Assembly: GCA_046295175.1 (NCBI GenBank)
Contig: JBKBNY010000001.1
Coordinates: 620,001-684,000, forward strand
Reading direction: 5' to 3'
Length of the DNA stretch: 64,000 nt
Origin: JALOLV01 sp046295175
Lineage (GTDB): Bacteria > Bacteroidota > Bacteroidia > Cytophagales > Spirosomataceae
Below the pieces are notes generated by a model. It had not been told where the DNA came from. It searched no databases and saw only the letters and a list, made by a program, of their open reading frames with translations. The position numbers and the translations under genes are program-made. Of this stretch, positions 43,894-53,243 are shown one piece after another. How positions within the stretch are numbered: position 1 is the stretch's first letter; each line of letters opens with the position of its first letter.

Positions 43894-44811
43894 TTATGGC
43901 AATAAAACCTTGTCAATTACATGAATAACGCCGTTGGTAGCAAGAATGTTTACGTTTGTAATATTCGAGTTACCACTTGTTTTGCCTTTCACTTTTGCAC
44001 CACCCGCCAAATCGAAAGATAATTTTGCACTTGTATTTGCTGTGCTTACTTCGCCAGTTACGTTTGGTAAATCAGACGAGAAAACACGACCTGGCACTAC
44101 GTGATACAATAACACGCTTGTCAATAAAGCCTTGTTGGCAGGGTTTAACAAAGTAGCTTTTGGTGTAGTTTTATATAATTCGGTGAATGCTGCGTTGGTC
44201 GGAGCAAAAACTGTAAGACCGTTTGCCGAAGCTGTCGATAATGCACTCAAAACCGAAGCGTCAGCGGCTAAGACCAATGAAACCAATTCACTGAAATTAG
44301 CATCACCTTGAGCGATTTGTACAAGGTTGCGTGTCGGAGGCACGATTACGTTGTCGATGATGTGAATCACACCATTTGAAGCTGACACATCGGCTGTTGT
44401 AACTTTGCTGTTTCCATTGATAAACACACCCGATGAGTTTTTAGATAAGTAAATCGCCGAACCAAGTGTACTCGCTTGGCCCGATTTTACATCAGCGGCC
44501 AATACTTTTGCACTTACAACGTGCGATTTCAAGATGTTAACCAATTCGGTTTGAGTCAATTTGCTTGCGTCAATTTTAGCAAAGGCGTCATTGGTCGGAG
44601 CAAATACGGTAAAAGGTCCTGTACCTTTGAGTGTACTCACAAGACCATTATCGGTCAAAAGTTTTGTCAATGTCGAAAAACGGCTATCGGCCAATGCTAC
44701 ATCTACAACATCTTTGGCGGCTGGAGTCTCTTCTGTATCACACGATGTAACAAAAAGCGATAACGAACACAATACGATACTAATTCCTAAAAATAATCTT
44801 ACGTTTTTCAT
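43894..44811 (-). CDS. Two-domain fasciclin (FAS1) lipoprotein
   Basis: 305 residues. Lipoprotein signal ending LFVTSC (cysteine about 24). Two FAS1 domains follow (about 35-165 and 168-305). Each has the H1 box (TVFAPTNDAFAKI in the first, TVFAPTNAAFTEL in the second) and the H2-like ending GVIHIIDNVIVPP / GVIHVIDKVLLP. Likely a surface or periplasmic adhesion-type protein. Single gene with its own terminator. Confidence 0.92.
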   Translation of the reverse strand: MKNVRLFLGISIVLCSLSLFVTSCDTEETPAAKDVVDVALADSRFSTLTKLLTDNGLVSTLKGTGPFTVFAPTNDAFAKIDASKLTQTELVNILKSHVVSAKVLAADVKSGQASTLGSAIYLSKNSSGVFINGNSKVTTADVSASNGVIHIIDNVIVPPTRNLVQIAQGDANFSELVSLVLAADASVLSALSTASANGLTVFAPTNAAFTELYKTTPKATLLNPANKALLTSVLLYHVVPGRVFSSDLPNVTGEVSTANTSAKLSFDLAGGAKVKGKTSGNSNITNVNILATNGVIHVIDKVLLP

Positions 44812-44952
44812 AAAGTTTTTGATTGAATTTTATTTATAAAACTAAATCAATAACTCTTTTGAACCGCCGAGTGGCTTTCGAGAAACGAGTGAATGGCTCT
44901 ATTGGGGGAGTCAATCAGAATTTTTATGGAGTAAACCGACTGATTTATTAAA

Positions 44953-44982
44953 CCGCTGTCAGGGTCAGGCGACCGCCGACAG
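44953..44982. repeat. Hairpin downstream of the PfkB kinase gene
   Basis: GCTGTC-A-GGGTC pairs with GACC-GCC-GACAGC around an AGGC loop. It begins 8 bases after the kinase stop on the minus strand but has no T run, so it may be a palindromic repeat or a weak terminator. Confidence 0.45.
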
Positions 44983-44990
44983 CCTTGGCG

Positions 44991-45926
44991 TTATTCTTGG
45001 TATAAAATGGCTTTATTGACCATCGGGGGCAATGGCCCGAGTGTTGTAATCTTGAGTGCGGCGATATTTGCCCCTGCTTTGGCACATATTTCGGGCGAAT
45101 GTCCATCCAAAAATGCCGTTAGAAATCCCGACCAATACGAATCGCCAGCTCCGGTTGTATCTACCACTTCTATCTTGCGACCAGCTACAAAGATTCGTTC
45201 TTTGCCGCCATCGGTCGAAATGATACTTCCTTTTGCTCCGAGCGTAAAACAAATCAGTTTTGCTCCCCAAGCATGAAAATCGGCGATAGCTTTATCGGCC
45301 TCGACGGGTGTACCATAAAAACGCTCGGCATCGTCTTCGCTCAATTTTACAAATGCCCCGTTGGCTACATAAGCTCGCACAACTGCGTGTGCATTGTTTC
45401 TATCGGGCCAAATCTGCGGGGCATAATTGAGGTCAATGCTCAACTGACAACCCAATTTGGCAGCTCTACCAGCGGCTTCGACGATGCTTTCTTGGGCAGG
45501 AGATTTGCTCAATGCAAAGCAAGTTGTATGATAAATAGCCGATTGCGAGAGCAATTCATCCGAAATATGAGCCGATTGTATCATTCGGTCGGCTTCTCGA
45601 TAAGCGATAAAATCGGGAGTACCTTTACTTCTCGAAACCACCACAATACTCGTTGGGGTTTCGTAGTCGGTGGCTACGTGGGTGGTATCTACACCCGTTT
45701 CGGCAACTTTTTCTATCAAGAATTTCCCCAGATTATCATTTCCAACGCACGAAACAATAGCGGTTTTGCTACCCAAACGTGCCATGTTAGCCGCCAGATT
45801 CGATGGGCTACCGCCCTGAAAACGTTTGTATTGCTCGGTTGTATAGATACTTTCGGTGTATTCGGTACCGATAAAATCGGCAAGGAGTTCGCCAACGGCG
45901 AGTAAAGAGTATTTACGATTCATCAT
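44991..45926 (-). CDS. PfkB-family carbohydrate kinase, fructokinase-like
   Basis: 311 residues. Ribokinase/PfkB signatures: GGSPSNLAANMARLG near the N-terminus (about 38-52) and DTTGAGDSYWSGFLTAF (about 252-268) with the catalytic aspartate in the GAGD box. It phosphorylates a sugar or nucleoside with ATP in the cytoplasm; fructose is the likeliest substrate from similarity, but ribokinase-type substrates are possible. The first ATG (45926) and the next codon (45923) are both methionine. Confidence 0.87.
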   Translation of the reverse strand: MMNRKYSLLAVGELLADFIGTEYTESIYTTEQYKRFQGGSPSNLAANMARLGSKTAIVSCVGNDNLGKFLIEKVAETGVDTTHVATDYETPTSIVVVSRSKGTPDFIAYREADRMIQSAHISDELLSQSAIYHTTCFALSKSPAQESIVEAAGRAAKLGCQLSIDLNYAPQIWPDRNNAHAVVRAYVANGAFVKLSEDDAERFYGTPVEADKAIADFHAWGAKLICFTLGAKGSIISTDGGKERIFVAGRKIEVVDTTGAGDSYWSGFLTAFLDGHSPEICAKAGANIAALKITTLGPLPPMVNKAILYQE

Positions 45927-46053
45927 AGGTTAATTATAGTTCAATGTTAAAGCATAAAAAGTTTGAAGTTGGTAGGCTTGATATTTGTTGTTCCTAAAAG
46001 CAAAGATTCAAATTTCAAAGTTTTGCCGATAAATCGAAAAGAAAAATCAATTT

Positions 46054-46084
46054 TTTGTATCCTGCATCTGATTTTGTATTTTTG
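46054..46084 (+). promoter_or_regulatory. Bacteroidota-type promoter of the DUF5606 gene
   Basis: TTTG (46054-46057), 19-base spacer, TATTTTTG (46077-46084) followed by C, an exact match to the TTTG / TAnnTTTGC consensus. Start of transcription predicted near 46091, leaving a leader of about 90 bases. Confidence 0.65.
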
Positions 46085-46183
46085 CGGTCTGAAAATAGAA
46101 AAATTTAAGTTATTCTGAAAGAATTCAAAACTAATATCGTTTAGATTCTTACAACATCATTTCAAATAAAGAAATCAATATTT

Positions 46184-46624
46184 ATGGAATTATTAAGAGA
46201 CATTGCACACATTTCGGGCAAAAGCGGTTTGTTTCGTATCCTAAAGCCGGGTCGTGCGGGTGTAATCGTAGAATCGCTTGATGATAAAAAGCAACGTGAA
46301 ATGGTAAGTGCCAATGCACGTGTATCTGTACTAAAAGATATTTCTATCTATACCGAAGACTACAACAAATCTACTCCACTCGGTGATTTATTCTTGAAAA
46401 TCCGTGAGGTTTACGGAGAAATCGTCGAGAAGGATTTGAAAAATGCTTCGAAAAACGAACTATTCGATTTCATGGAAACAGTAATGCCAGATTTCGACCG
46501 TGGCCGTGTACATGATTCAGACATCAAGAAGATTATTCAGTGGTATAATGTACTTTCTAAGCATTATCCAGTAGTTTTTGAACCAGCTACCGAAGAAACT
46601 AAAGAAGAAGCTACCGAAGCATAA
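46184..46624 (+). CDS. DUF5606 family protein
   Basis: 146 residues, cytoplasmic, no signal peptide. The N-terminus (LRDIAHISGKSGLFRILKPG) and the central part (NARVSVLKDISIYTED) match the DUF5606 proteins conserved across Bacteroidota. The first 55 residues look like a small beta-barrel; the rest is helical, ending in an acidic tail (EPATEETKEEATEA). Function unknown. Single gene with strong promoter and terminator, suggesting steady high expression. Confidence 0.85.
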   Translation: MELLRDIAHISGKSGLFRILKPGRAGVIVESLDDKKQREMVSANARVSVLKDISIYTEDYNKSTPLGDLFLKIREVYGEIVEKDLKNASKNELFDFMETVMPDFDRGRVHDSDIKKIIQWYNVLSKHYPVVFEPATEETKEEATEA

Positions 46625-46690
46625 ATAATAATTACGAATTAATCGAATATTCCGAATTCTTCGAATGTTATTTAATAATGTAAATAAAAT

Positions 46691-46731
46691 AATCCCCGAT
46701 AAAACTGACTTTATCGGGGATTTGATTTTAT
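46691..46731. terminator. Bidirectional Rho-independent terminator
   Basis: AATCCCCGATAAA (46691-46703) and TTTATCGGGGATT (46710-46722) form a perfect 13-bp stem with a 6-nt loop. T-rich sequence follows on both strands, serving the convergent DUF5606 gene and the secreted protein gene ending at 46750. Confidence 0.85.
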
Positions 46732-46749
46732 CGTAATTTGTAAATCATT

Positions 46750-49320
46750 TTACTTTTCTACTACAAATCGGCGAGTCATTATGCCATTATCAGTATTAAT
46801 TTTTACGAGATAGAATCCGTTTTTGAAATCTCTCAAATCAATTCTTTGGGCAAATGCACGGCTCGAACTATTGTATTCTTTCTCCATGACTTTCATTCCT
46901 CTGATATTGAAGAACTCTACCAAGACTTTACCCGGCTTGTTCAAAACCGCCTTGATGTTTAGTTCATCAGGGGTTGGATTTGGCGAAATCGTCGCTACAT
47001 CGGTAGGTAATTCTTCTTCGTTGCTCAAGACTGGCGGTGGCGGTGGTACTTGAATTTCGAGGTTATCAATTGCCCATCCCCAACCATTTGAATACTGGTC
47101 AGCGTACAATCTGAATCTTACGTAAACTTTATCGCCCGCTTGGAAATACCCACTATTGAGCATATCAATTGTACGTTTTTTGAATAAATTCGACCTTCCT
47201 GTTGCTCTCGAATTAATATCTGGAGCTACGCCAACAAGGTTTGAGTTCCAAGCATTTCTCCAATCAGTATAGGCGTTGCAGTCCCAGCCGTCTTCAAACG
47301 GCACCCACGTGCGTCCGTCGAGAGAGCCTTCAACAACCACATAATCCCAGAACTCAGTATCGCCAAATGATGCTCCGTCTTCGCCTGGTTCAACCAAGGC
47401 TACTTCATCAAACTTGATAGTTGCGGTATCATCATCAATAGTAATCGGTTTTAAGAGATTCATGATAAAATTAGACTCAAAATTTGCTCCCGAACCATTT
47501 GTATATGGGTGAATACTGTGAATTGCCGGATTTGAGAATCCTTCGGGTTGATTAATATTGAAACCTACACCTGCAAAATCAGTTACCGTTCCGTTGAAAT
47601 CGTTTTTATATGATTTTACGGCAGTCGGATTGAAATCGGCAATGACTAAATCAAAAAAGCCCGTAGCTGGCAGTATTGCTCTATTTTTAGCCTTTGAATT
47701 ATCTGTCGCAATAATACGGTATTTCACTTGGTCGCCATTGGCTAATTTACCAAAGGTATTTTCGGTAAAGTACAAATCAGAAGTCTCAAATCTTTTGAGT
47801 GTAATCGGCGTTTTGTTTACACCATTTACCGAATATTCTACAACTACCGAGTTAATACCCGCTTCGAGGTTATCAATCGCACTGGCTACGATATTGATGG
47901 TGTCTTTAGAAGTTGCCAAAAGTCTCGGATAATGCTCAATCTCTGGCGGAGTCTTATCGTCTTTGATGTCAAATCCCCAGAAATATTTAGGTCTGTTTGC
48001 AGGTGTTGCTTCTGGCGGATTGGTAAAGGTACGATTTGATGCATCTTGTGCCGTAATGTAATACCTAATCGTGCGGTCATTGTTGCTTGCAGGAATACTC
48101 GCCTCGTAATTATCTGTGGTACCAACACGCCTCAAATCAACCGATTTGGCATTGGCAAACAGCGTATCGTTTTCGGTATAAAAAACTTTTAAAGTATTAG
48201 CTCTCAGCGTAGTATCGCTCTTGATGGTTGCTGTAAAAGTAACTGGTTTGGTTTTGTCTTCGATATCAAGTTTTGGCGTATGCAAAACCGAAGTACCTTT
48301 CCAGCCCATTTCGGCCATGAGGTTCATCACGATTGGGCCAGGATTACGAATAATCTCTCTTTGGCTTGCCGCCGAAGTCATCAAGGCATTTGGGTCGCCT
48401 GGGCGATAAGTATCATCATCTAAGTGCGAGATACTTGAACCGCCTTGGTAGGTCGAAGGGGCAAAAATTTTGGGTTTGTTGTTATTATTTACAGCTCTGG
48501 CAAGCGGACTATCATAAAACAAATTATTGCTCACCAACTGGCTTCGTAAATTGCCCGATGGGTTTCTGAAAAGTGTCGTGTTCAATAACGATTGGTCATT
48601 GCCATTAACAACAAGATAGTCATAAACACGTGGATAAGTAGCTCCACCGACAGTCTGGTCGCCCCAAGCTCCTTGCGAATTATTGGCTCTGAATGTACTC
48701 GTAAACCCTAATCCGTGGCACAATTCGTGCAAAACAATCGCTACAAAATCAAACTGACCTGCTGGTACGACATTATCGCCCTTGTCGAAATACCAGTTGA
48801 CATCGCTATTGAAATCGGCTACAATATCTGGCTCAGAGTTTGAATTGAGAGAGTCATTGGCAATTTTCTCGGCCAATGCAACCGGATACCACGTAAAAGC
48901 TTTTTGAGCTCCGTTGAAGTTAAGTCTATAATCATTTGGCCCCGCTTGTCCTAAAATAATACTATTGGCATCTGGTTTCGGGATTTTTCGGTAAATTGCC
49001 TCTACACGTATAGGCACAGGCGATGAAATCAGCGATGCCCAAATATCGACTGCTCTTTGGAAAGAGTTTTTAGCGGCATCCGAGAAACCTCTGTAATTAA
49101 CGATGAATGTCGATTTAGCAGCACCAATACGAGCCCGTGGGTTTTTGAGATACTCGTAATATTCGGGTGGTGGCGGCACGTAGGTATTGGCATCTACCAT
49201 ATTTCCCGGACAGATAATTTGCTCACCCTTAGTGCTGAGAACCTTGGAGTTGAACCGAATCTGAGCCGTCGAAGACAGTACTCCCAAAAACAATACTGCC
49301 AAAATGTAAATTTTTTTCAT
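46750..49320 (-). CDS. Secreted putative zinc metalloprotease with T9SS type A sorting domain
   Basis: 856 residues. Signal peptide at 1-19 (cleavage near STAQ). The zinc motif is VLHELCHGLGFTSTF (about 195-209): HExxHGxGF, but the eleventh position, a metal ligand in metzincins, is serine. Beta-sandwich modules follow (about 340-560), then a jelly-roll-like domain with WGWAIDNLEIQ (about 580-765). The type A sorting domain closes the protein (SPNPTPDELNIKAV...GFYLVKINTDNG, last 80 residues). It should be exported through SprA and processed by PorU, both encoded in this window. Substrate unknown. Confidence 0.82.
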   Translation of the reverse strand: MKKIYILAVLFLGVLSSTAQIRFNSKVLSTKGEQIICPGNMVDANTYVPPPPEYYEYLKNPRARIGAAKSTFIVNYRGFSDAAKNSFQRAVDIWASLISSPVPIRVEAIYRKIPKPDANSIILGQAGPNDYRLNFNGAQKAFTWYPVALAEKIANDSLNSNSEPDIVADFNSDVNWYFDKGDNVVPAGQFDFVAIVLHELCHGLGFTSTFRANNSQGAWGDQTVGGATYPRVYDYLVVNGNDQSLLNTTLFRNPSGNLRSQLVSNNLFYDSPLARAVNNNNKPKIFAPSTYQGGSSISHLDDDTYRPGDPNALMTSAASQREIIRNPGPIVMNLMAEMGWKGTSVLHTPKLDIEDKTKPVTFTATIKSDTTLRANTLKVFYTENDTLFANAKSVDLRRVGTTDNYEASIPASNNDRTIRYYITAQDASNRTFTNPPEATPANRPKYFWGFDIKDDKTPPEIEHYPRLLATSKDTINIVASAIDNLEAGINSVVVEYSVNGVNKTPITLKRFETSDLYFTENTFGKLANGDQVKYRIIATDNSKAKNRAILPATGFFDLVIADFNPTAVKSYKNDFNGTVTDFAGVGFNINQPEGFSNPAIHSIHPYTNGSGANFESNFIMNLLKPITIDDDTATIKFDEVALVEPGEDGASFGDTEFWDYVVVEGSLDGRTWVPFEDGWDCNAYTDWRNAWNSNLVGVAPDINSRATGRSNLFKKRTIDMLNSGYFQAGDKVYVRFRLYADQYSNGWGWAIDNLEIQVPPPPPVLSNEEELPTDVATISPNPTPDELNIKAVLNKPGKVLVEFFNIRGMKVMEKEYNSSSRAFAQRIDLRDFKNGFYLVKINTDNGIMTRRFVVEK

Positions 49321-49620
49321 AATTTATGATTGGGTAAGAAAATGAGCGAATCGGCTTAAAGCGTTATTAATGCACTTACTCTTTTTTATGAGATATACGA
49401 TAAATCGAGCAATTACGTTGCATTGGTGGAAAACTTTGCCAATGTAAAAAATTAAACGTAAATCTAAATGCTTTTGTTGGATTGATAATGCAAATAATCT
49501 GATTTACAATAAAGAATATCCCTAAATTTGCAACCATAGAATAAATTCTCTGTCATTTTGCCACAAAATAGGCAATGGCATAGTTATTGACTTTGTAATT
49601 ATCCCTTTAATAGATTTATT

Positions 49621-49654
49621 TTGTCAGTAAAGCACTGTTTATCTGTACTGACAA
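49621..49654. promoter_or_regulatory. 9-bp perfect inverted repeat upstream of lon
   Basis: TTGTCAGTA (49621-49629) and TACTGACAA (49646-49654), 16 bases apart, 51 bases upstream of a TATATTTG box. Related half-sites are nearby: CTGTCAT (49550-49556) with ATGACAG (49656-49662). Position and symmetry suggest a regulator site for lon, but no known heat-shock element is recognised. Confidence 0.45.
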
Positions 49655-49704
49655 CATGACAGTTTTTAAGAATCATCAGTACATATCATTAGGCTTTTAG
49701 CCAG

Positions 49705-49712
49705 TATATTTG
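49705..49712 (+). promoter_or_regulatory. Candidate -7 promoter box of lon
   Basis: TATATTTG fits TAnnTTTG. The upstream -33 region lacks a clear TTTG, so the promoter may need an activator. Transcription would start near 49719, about 58 bases before the ATG at 49777. Confidence 0.4.
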
Positions 49713-49776
49713 TATCGAGTGATTCATGTACAAGTGACAAAAGCACATAAATTTGAAACTTTTAGATAACATCAGA

Positions 49777-52230
49777 ATGGCTGCCCGCGACGTCGAGAGC
49801 CTCGAAATGATAGAAATTGCCTCGCCAGATGAGGTAATGGAGAATGAAGATAACCTCCCAGCCGAGCTTCCACTTCTGCCCCTTCGTAATACTGTTTTGT
49901 TTCCGGGTATTGTGATACCTGTCACGGTAACACGCTCAAAGTTTATCAAGATGATAAAAAGAGCTTACAAAGGCGACAAAACGATTGGAGTGGTGGCTCA
50001 AGCACGCCAAACCAAAGAAGAACCAACTCCCGAAGACCTCTACAAAGTAGGTACGATTGCTCATATCTTGAAAATGCTCGTTTTGCCCGATGGCAACGTC
50101 ACGATTATCATTCAGGGGCGTCGTCGTTTTGAGATTTTAGAATATGTCAAATTCGACCCTTATATTGCGGTTAAGGTAAACTATATCGTTGATTCGTTTC
50201 CGAATACCAAGAAAAAAGAAACAAAGGCTCTGATTCAGAGTATCAAGGAGGCGGCATATAAGATTTTGAGTCTTAATCCAGATATTCCGAGAGACGCCCA
50301 AGTAGCCATTAGTAATATTGATACCCCGAGTTTTCTGACGCATTTTCTTTCGTCGAACCTCAATATCGAAATCGCCGAGAAGCAATTACTCCTCGAAACC
50401 TTCGACGGTGGCGACCAAGCTACTAAGCTGCTCGAACACATGATGAAAGAGATTCAGGTTCTCGAAATCAAACGTGATATTCAGAGCAAAGCCAGTTTAG
50501 ACATTGACCAACAACAACGTGAGTATTACCTACGCCAGCAGATTCGTGTTTTGCAGGAAGAACTCGGCATGGATACCCCCGACCAAGAGGTCGAGAAACT
50601 CCGTGCCAAAGGTGCTAAGAAGAAGTGGTCGCAGGAAGTAAATGAGCATTTTAATCGTGAATTAAATAAAATTCTTCGGATGAATTCGATGGCTCCCGAA
50701 TACGGAATCTCATTGAGTTATGCCGAATTGATGGTTGATTTACCTTGGGGTGGCGAAAACACAAAAGATAATTTTGACCTCAAACGTGCCAAAAAGATAT
50801 TAGACGAAGACCATTCGGGGCTCGAAAAAGTAAAAGAACGTATCATCGAATATTTGGCAGTTTTGAAACTAAAAGGCGATATGAAAGCCCCGATTTTGTG
50901 CCTTTATGGCCCTCCGGGTGTGGGTAAAACCTCTTTGGGTAAATCTATTGCCAAATCTTTAGGTCGTAAGTACGTCAGAATGGCCCTTGGGGGCGTGCAT
51001 GACGAAGCCGAGATTCGTGGACACCGCAAGACTTACATCGGTGCGATGCCCGGAAAGGTGATTCAGAATATCCAAAAAGCGAAGTCGGCCAATCCTGTTT
51101 TTGTACTGGATGAAATTGATAAAGTTTCGAGAGATTTTAGAGGAGACCCTTCATCGGCATTGCTCGAAGTCCTCGACCCTGAGCAAAATAATGCGTTCAA
51201 GGATAATTACCTCGAAGTAGAATACGACTTATCGAAGGTACTTTTTATCGCTACGGCAAACTCGCTCGATACAATCTCAGCACCTTTGCGTGACCGTATG
51301 GAAATCATCGAGATTTCGGGATATACTGTCGAAGAAAAAGTTGAGATTGCTAAAAAGCATTTGATTCCGAAACAAATCGAAAATCATGGCCTAAAACCTC
51401 GTGATTTAAAATTCGACAATGAGGCCATCGTAAAACTGGTTGAAGGCTACACGAGAGAGTCGGGTGTCAGAACCCTCGAACAGAAAGTCGGTAGCGTGGT
51501 TCGTAAAATTGCCAAGAAGATTGCAATGGGCGAATCTTACAACAAAACCATCAAAGAAGCTGACGTTGAGAAATTGCTCGGCGGACAGATTTTTGACAAA
51601 GATTTGTACGAAGGCAACGACGTAGCAGGAGTTGTAACTGGATTGGCTTGGACTCCAGTCGGGGGCGATATTTTATTTATCGAATCGAGCTTGAGTCGAG
51701 GCAAAGGACAGCTTACTCTTTCGGGTCAATTGGGTGATGTAATGAAAGAATCGGCCATTACGGCACTTTCATATCTGAAAACTCACACCGACGAAATCGG
51801 AATTGATTACAGAATTTACTCAAATTACGATTTGCATATTCACGTTCCGCAAGGAGCAGTACCCAAAGATGGCCCTTCGGCGGGTATTACGATGCTCACT
51901 TCGATGGCCTCGATTTACACTCAACGCAAAGTGAAGCCAAATGTAGCCATGACGGGCGAGATTACGCTTCGTGGCAAGGTGCTTCCAGTAGGTGGAATCA
52001 AAGAGAAAATCTTGGCTGCCAAGCGTGCTGGTATCAAAGAAATCATCATGTGTTACCGCAACCGCAAAGACGTAGAAGAAGTCGGCGAAGCATACACCGA
52101 AGGCTTGACATTCCACTACGTAAATTACGTGCCAGAGGTTTTAGAGATTGCACTTTTGCAAGAAAAAGTATCTAAACCACTTGAGTTTATATTGCCCGAA
52201 GAGAAAAAAGAAGCAGTATCTTCCTTATAA
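49777..52230 (+). CDS. lon: ATP-dependent protease Lon
   Basis: 817 residues from ATG 49777 (MAARDVESLEMIEI); an in-frame TTG at 49753 is less likely. The N-terminal LAN domain begins at about LPLLPLRNTVLFPG. The AAA+ module has Walker A GPPGVGKTS (about 378) and Walker B VFVLDEIDKV. The C-terminal serine protease domain has the catalytic dyad S701 (KDGPSAGITM) and K742 (LPVGGIKEKILAAKRAG). Cytoplasmic protein quality control. Complete and normal. The ebo genes follow on the same strand after a palindromic repeat. Confidence 0.97.
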   Translation: MAARDVESLEMIEIASPDEVMENEDNLPAELPLLPLRNTVLFPGIVIPVTVTRSKFIKMIKRAYKGDKTIGVVAQARQTKEEPTPEDLYKVGTIAHILKMLVLPDGNVTIIIQGRRRFEILEYVKFDPYIAVKVNYIVDSFPNTKKKETKALIQSIKEAAYKILSLNPDIPRDAQVAISNIDTPSFLTHFLSSNLNIEIAEKQLLLETFDGGDQATKLLEHMMKEIQVLEIKRDIQSKASLDIDQQQREYYLRQQIRVLQEELGMDTPDQEVEKLRAKGAKKKWSQEVNEHFNRELNKILRMNSMAPEYGISLSYAELMVDLPWGGENTKDNFDLKRAKKILDEDHSGLEKVKERIIEYLAVLKLKGDMKAPILCLYGPPGVGKTSLGKSIAKSLGRKYVRMALGGVHDEAEIRGHRKTYIGAMPGKVIQNIQKAKSANPVFVLDEIDKVSRDFRGDPSSALLEVLDPEQNNAFKDNYLEVEYDLSKVLFIATANSLDTISAPLRDRMEIIEISGYTVEEKVEIAKKHLIPKQIENHGLKPRDLKFDNEAIVKLVEGYTRESGVRTLEQKVGSVVRKIAKKIAMGESYNKTIKEADVEKLLGGQIFDKDLYEGNDVAGVVTGLAWTPVGGDILFIESSLSRGKGQLTLSGQLGDVMKESAITALSYLKTHTDEIGIDYRIYSNYDLHIHVPQGAVPKDGPSAGITMLTSMASIYTQRKVKPNVAMTGEITLRGKVLPVGGIKEKILAAKRAGIKEIIMCYRNRKDVEEVGEAYTEGLTFHYVNYVPEVLEIALLQEKVSKPLEFILPEEKKEAVSSL

Positions 52231-52241
52231 CATACCTCATA

Positions 52242-52304
52242 CCAATCCCTCTCTTCTACAATCATTTGAGAGGGATTGGGTTTTGGATGAGGTAAAACCT
52301 CATT
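52242..52304. repeat. Palindromic CCCTCTC repeat between lon and eboC
   Basis: CCAATCCCTCTC (52242-52253) and GAGAGGGATTGG (52268-52279) form a perfect 12-bp stem, followed by a small hairpin ATGAGGT-AAA-ACCTCAT (52288-52304). The core GAGAGGGATT and the trailing GAGGTAA also appear in the repeat at 55746-55782 before the phosphatase gene, so both seem to be copies of one family. There is no T tract, so read-through into eboC is plausible. Confidence 0.6.
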
Positions 52305-52312
52305 TCAACACC

Positions 52313-53194
52313 TTGAACCTGAAAGCGTACTTACAACTCACTCGACCTGCCAATGTCATCACGGCAATCGCTGATATTTTGGCAGGTATTTCTATTGCCT
52401 GTTTCTCTACACTTTTTGACGAGATTCCTCTCCAAAACGCCATCTTCTTGTGCATTTCGACCATCGGGCTATATGCCGGAGGAATTGTCTTTAATGATAT
52501 TTTTGATTTAGAATTAGACCGAATCGAACGCCCCGAAAGAGTGATTCCGAGCGGGAGAGTAAGCAAAAACAATGCAATTATATTTGGTGTTTTATTGTTA
52601 TCAATCGGTGTTTTGGCCGCTTGGGGCAATAGCCTAACGAGTGCTTTTATTGCTGCGTTGGTAGCTGCTTGTGCATTGATTTATGATAAATACGGCAAAC
52701 ATCATTCGTTTTTAGGGCCTATCAACATGGGTCTTTGCCGTGGAGGAAACCTCATATTGGGTATGAGTATCATCGAAAGTGCCATTGGTGAATGGTGGTG
52801 GATTGGTCTATTACCCGTATGTTATATTGCCGCTATCACGATGATTAGCCGCGGAGAAGTGCATGGAGGCAATAAAAACACTTTGTATTTTGCCGCATTT
52901 TTATACGTCTTGGTTAGCACTTTTCAGTTGATTATCTCATTTAATTTAGGAAATCTACTGATTACCACAGGATTTGTAATTTTGCATATTTATTTAATTT
53001 TCAAACCTTTAATTAAGGCGATTTCGAACCCAATTGGGCCGAATATCGGTAAAGCCGTGAAAGCTGGTGTACTATCGCTCATCGTGATGGATGCCGCTTG
53101 GGTGAGCGTTTCGGGAAATATCATTCTGGCTTTAGCAGTATTATGTTTATTGCCTATTTCGATTCGCTTGGCCAAGGTTTTCGCAGTTACTTAA
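52313..53194 (+). CDS. eboC: EboC-like UbiA-superfamily prenyltransferase
   Basis: 293 residues if translation starts at TTG 52313 (MNLKAYLQLTRPANV...), the position that best fits the family N-terminus; TTG 52283 is the alternative. An ATG at 52148 lies inside lon and would add unrelated sequence. Eight or nine membrane helices. Prenyltransferase motif 1 is NDIFDLELDRIERPERVIPSG; a second aspartate region is YDKYGKHHSFLGPINMG. EboC proteins belong to a conserved cluster thought to move or modify a metabolite precursor to the periplasm, best known from cyanobacterial scytonemin. Substrate here unknown. Confidence 0.8.
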   Translation: MNLKAYLQLTRPANVITAIADILAGISIACFSTLFDEIPLQNAIFLCISTIGLYAGGIVFNDIFDLELDRIERPERVIPSGRVSKNNAIIFGVLLLSIGVLAAWGNSLTSAFIAALVAACALIYDKYGKHHSFLGPINMGLCRGGNLILGMSIIESAIGEWWWIGLLPVCYIAAITMISRGEVHGGNKNTLYFAAFLYVLVSTFQLIISFNLGNLLITTGFVILHIYLIFKPLIKAISNPIGPNIGKAVKAGVLSLIVMDAAWVSVSGNIILALAVLCLLPISIRLAKVFAVT

Positions 53195-53243
53195 ACAAAA
53201 CGACAATAGATTTTACAATTAATTTTATTATTCAACCCATTCG

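Larger units (their letters stand above)
49321..49776. other. 456-bp divergent intergenic region upstream of lon
   Basis: Holds two candidate -7 boxes for lon, TAAATTTG (49523-49530) and TATATTTG (49705-49712), and an inverted repeat (49621-49654) between them. A smaller hairpin TTGCC/GGCAA lies near 49558-49575. I saw no promoter match for the divergent protease gene and no open frame. Confidence 0.5.

Noticed and set aside
52148..52312. ATG at 52148 as the start of eboC
   Set aside because: It lies inside lon and the added residues (through the palindrome) have no family similarity; the conserved N-terminus begins near 52313.
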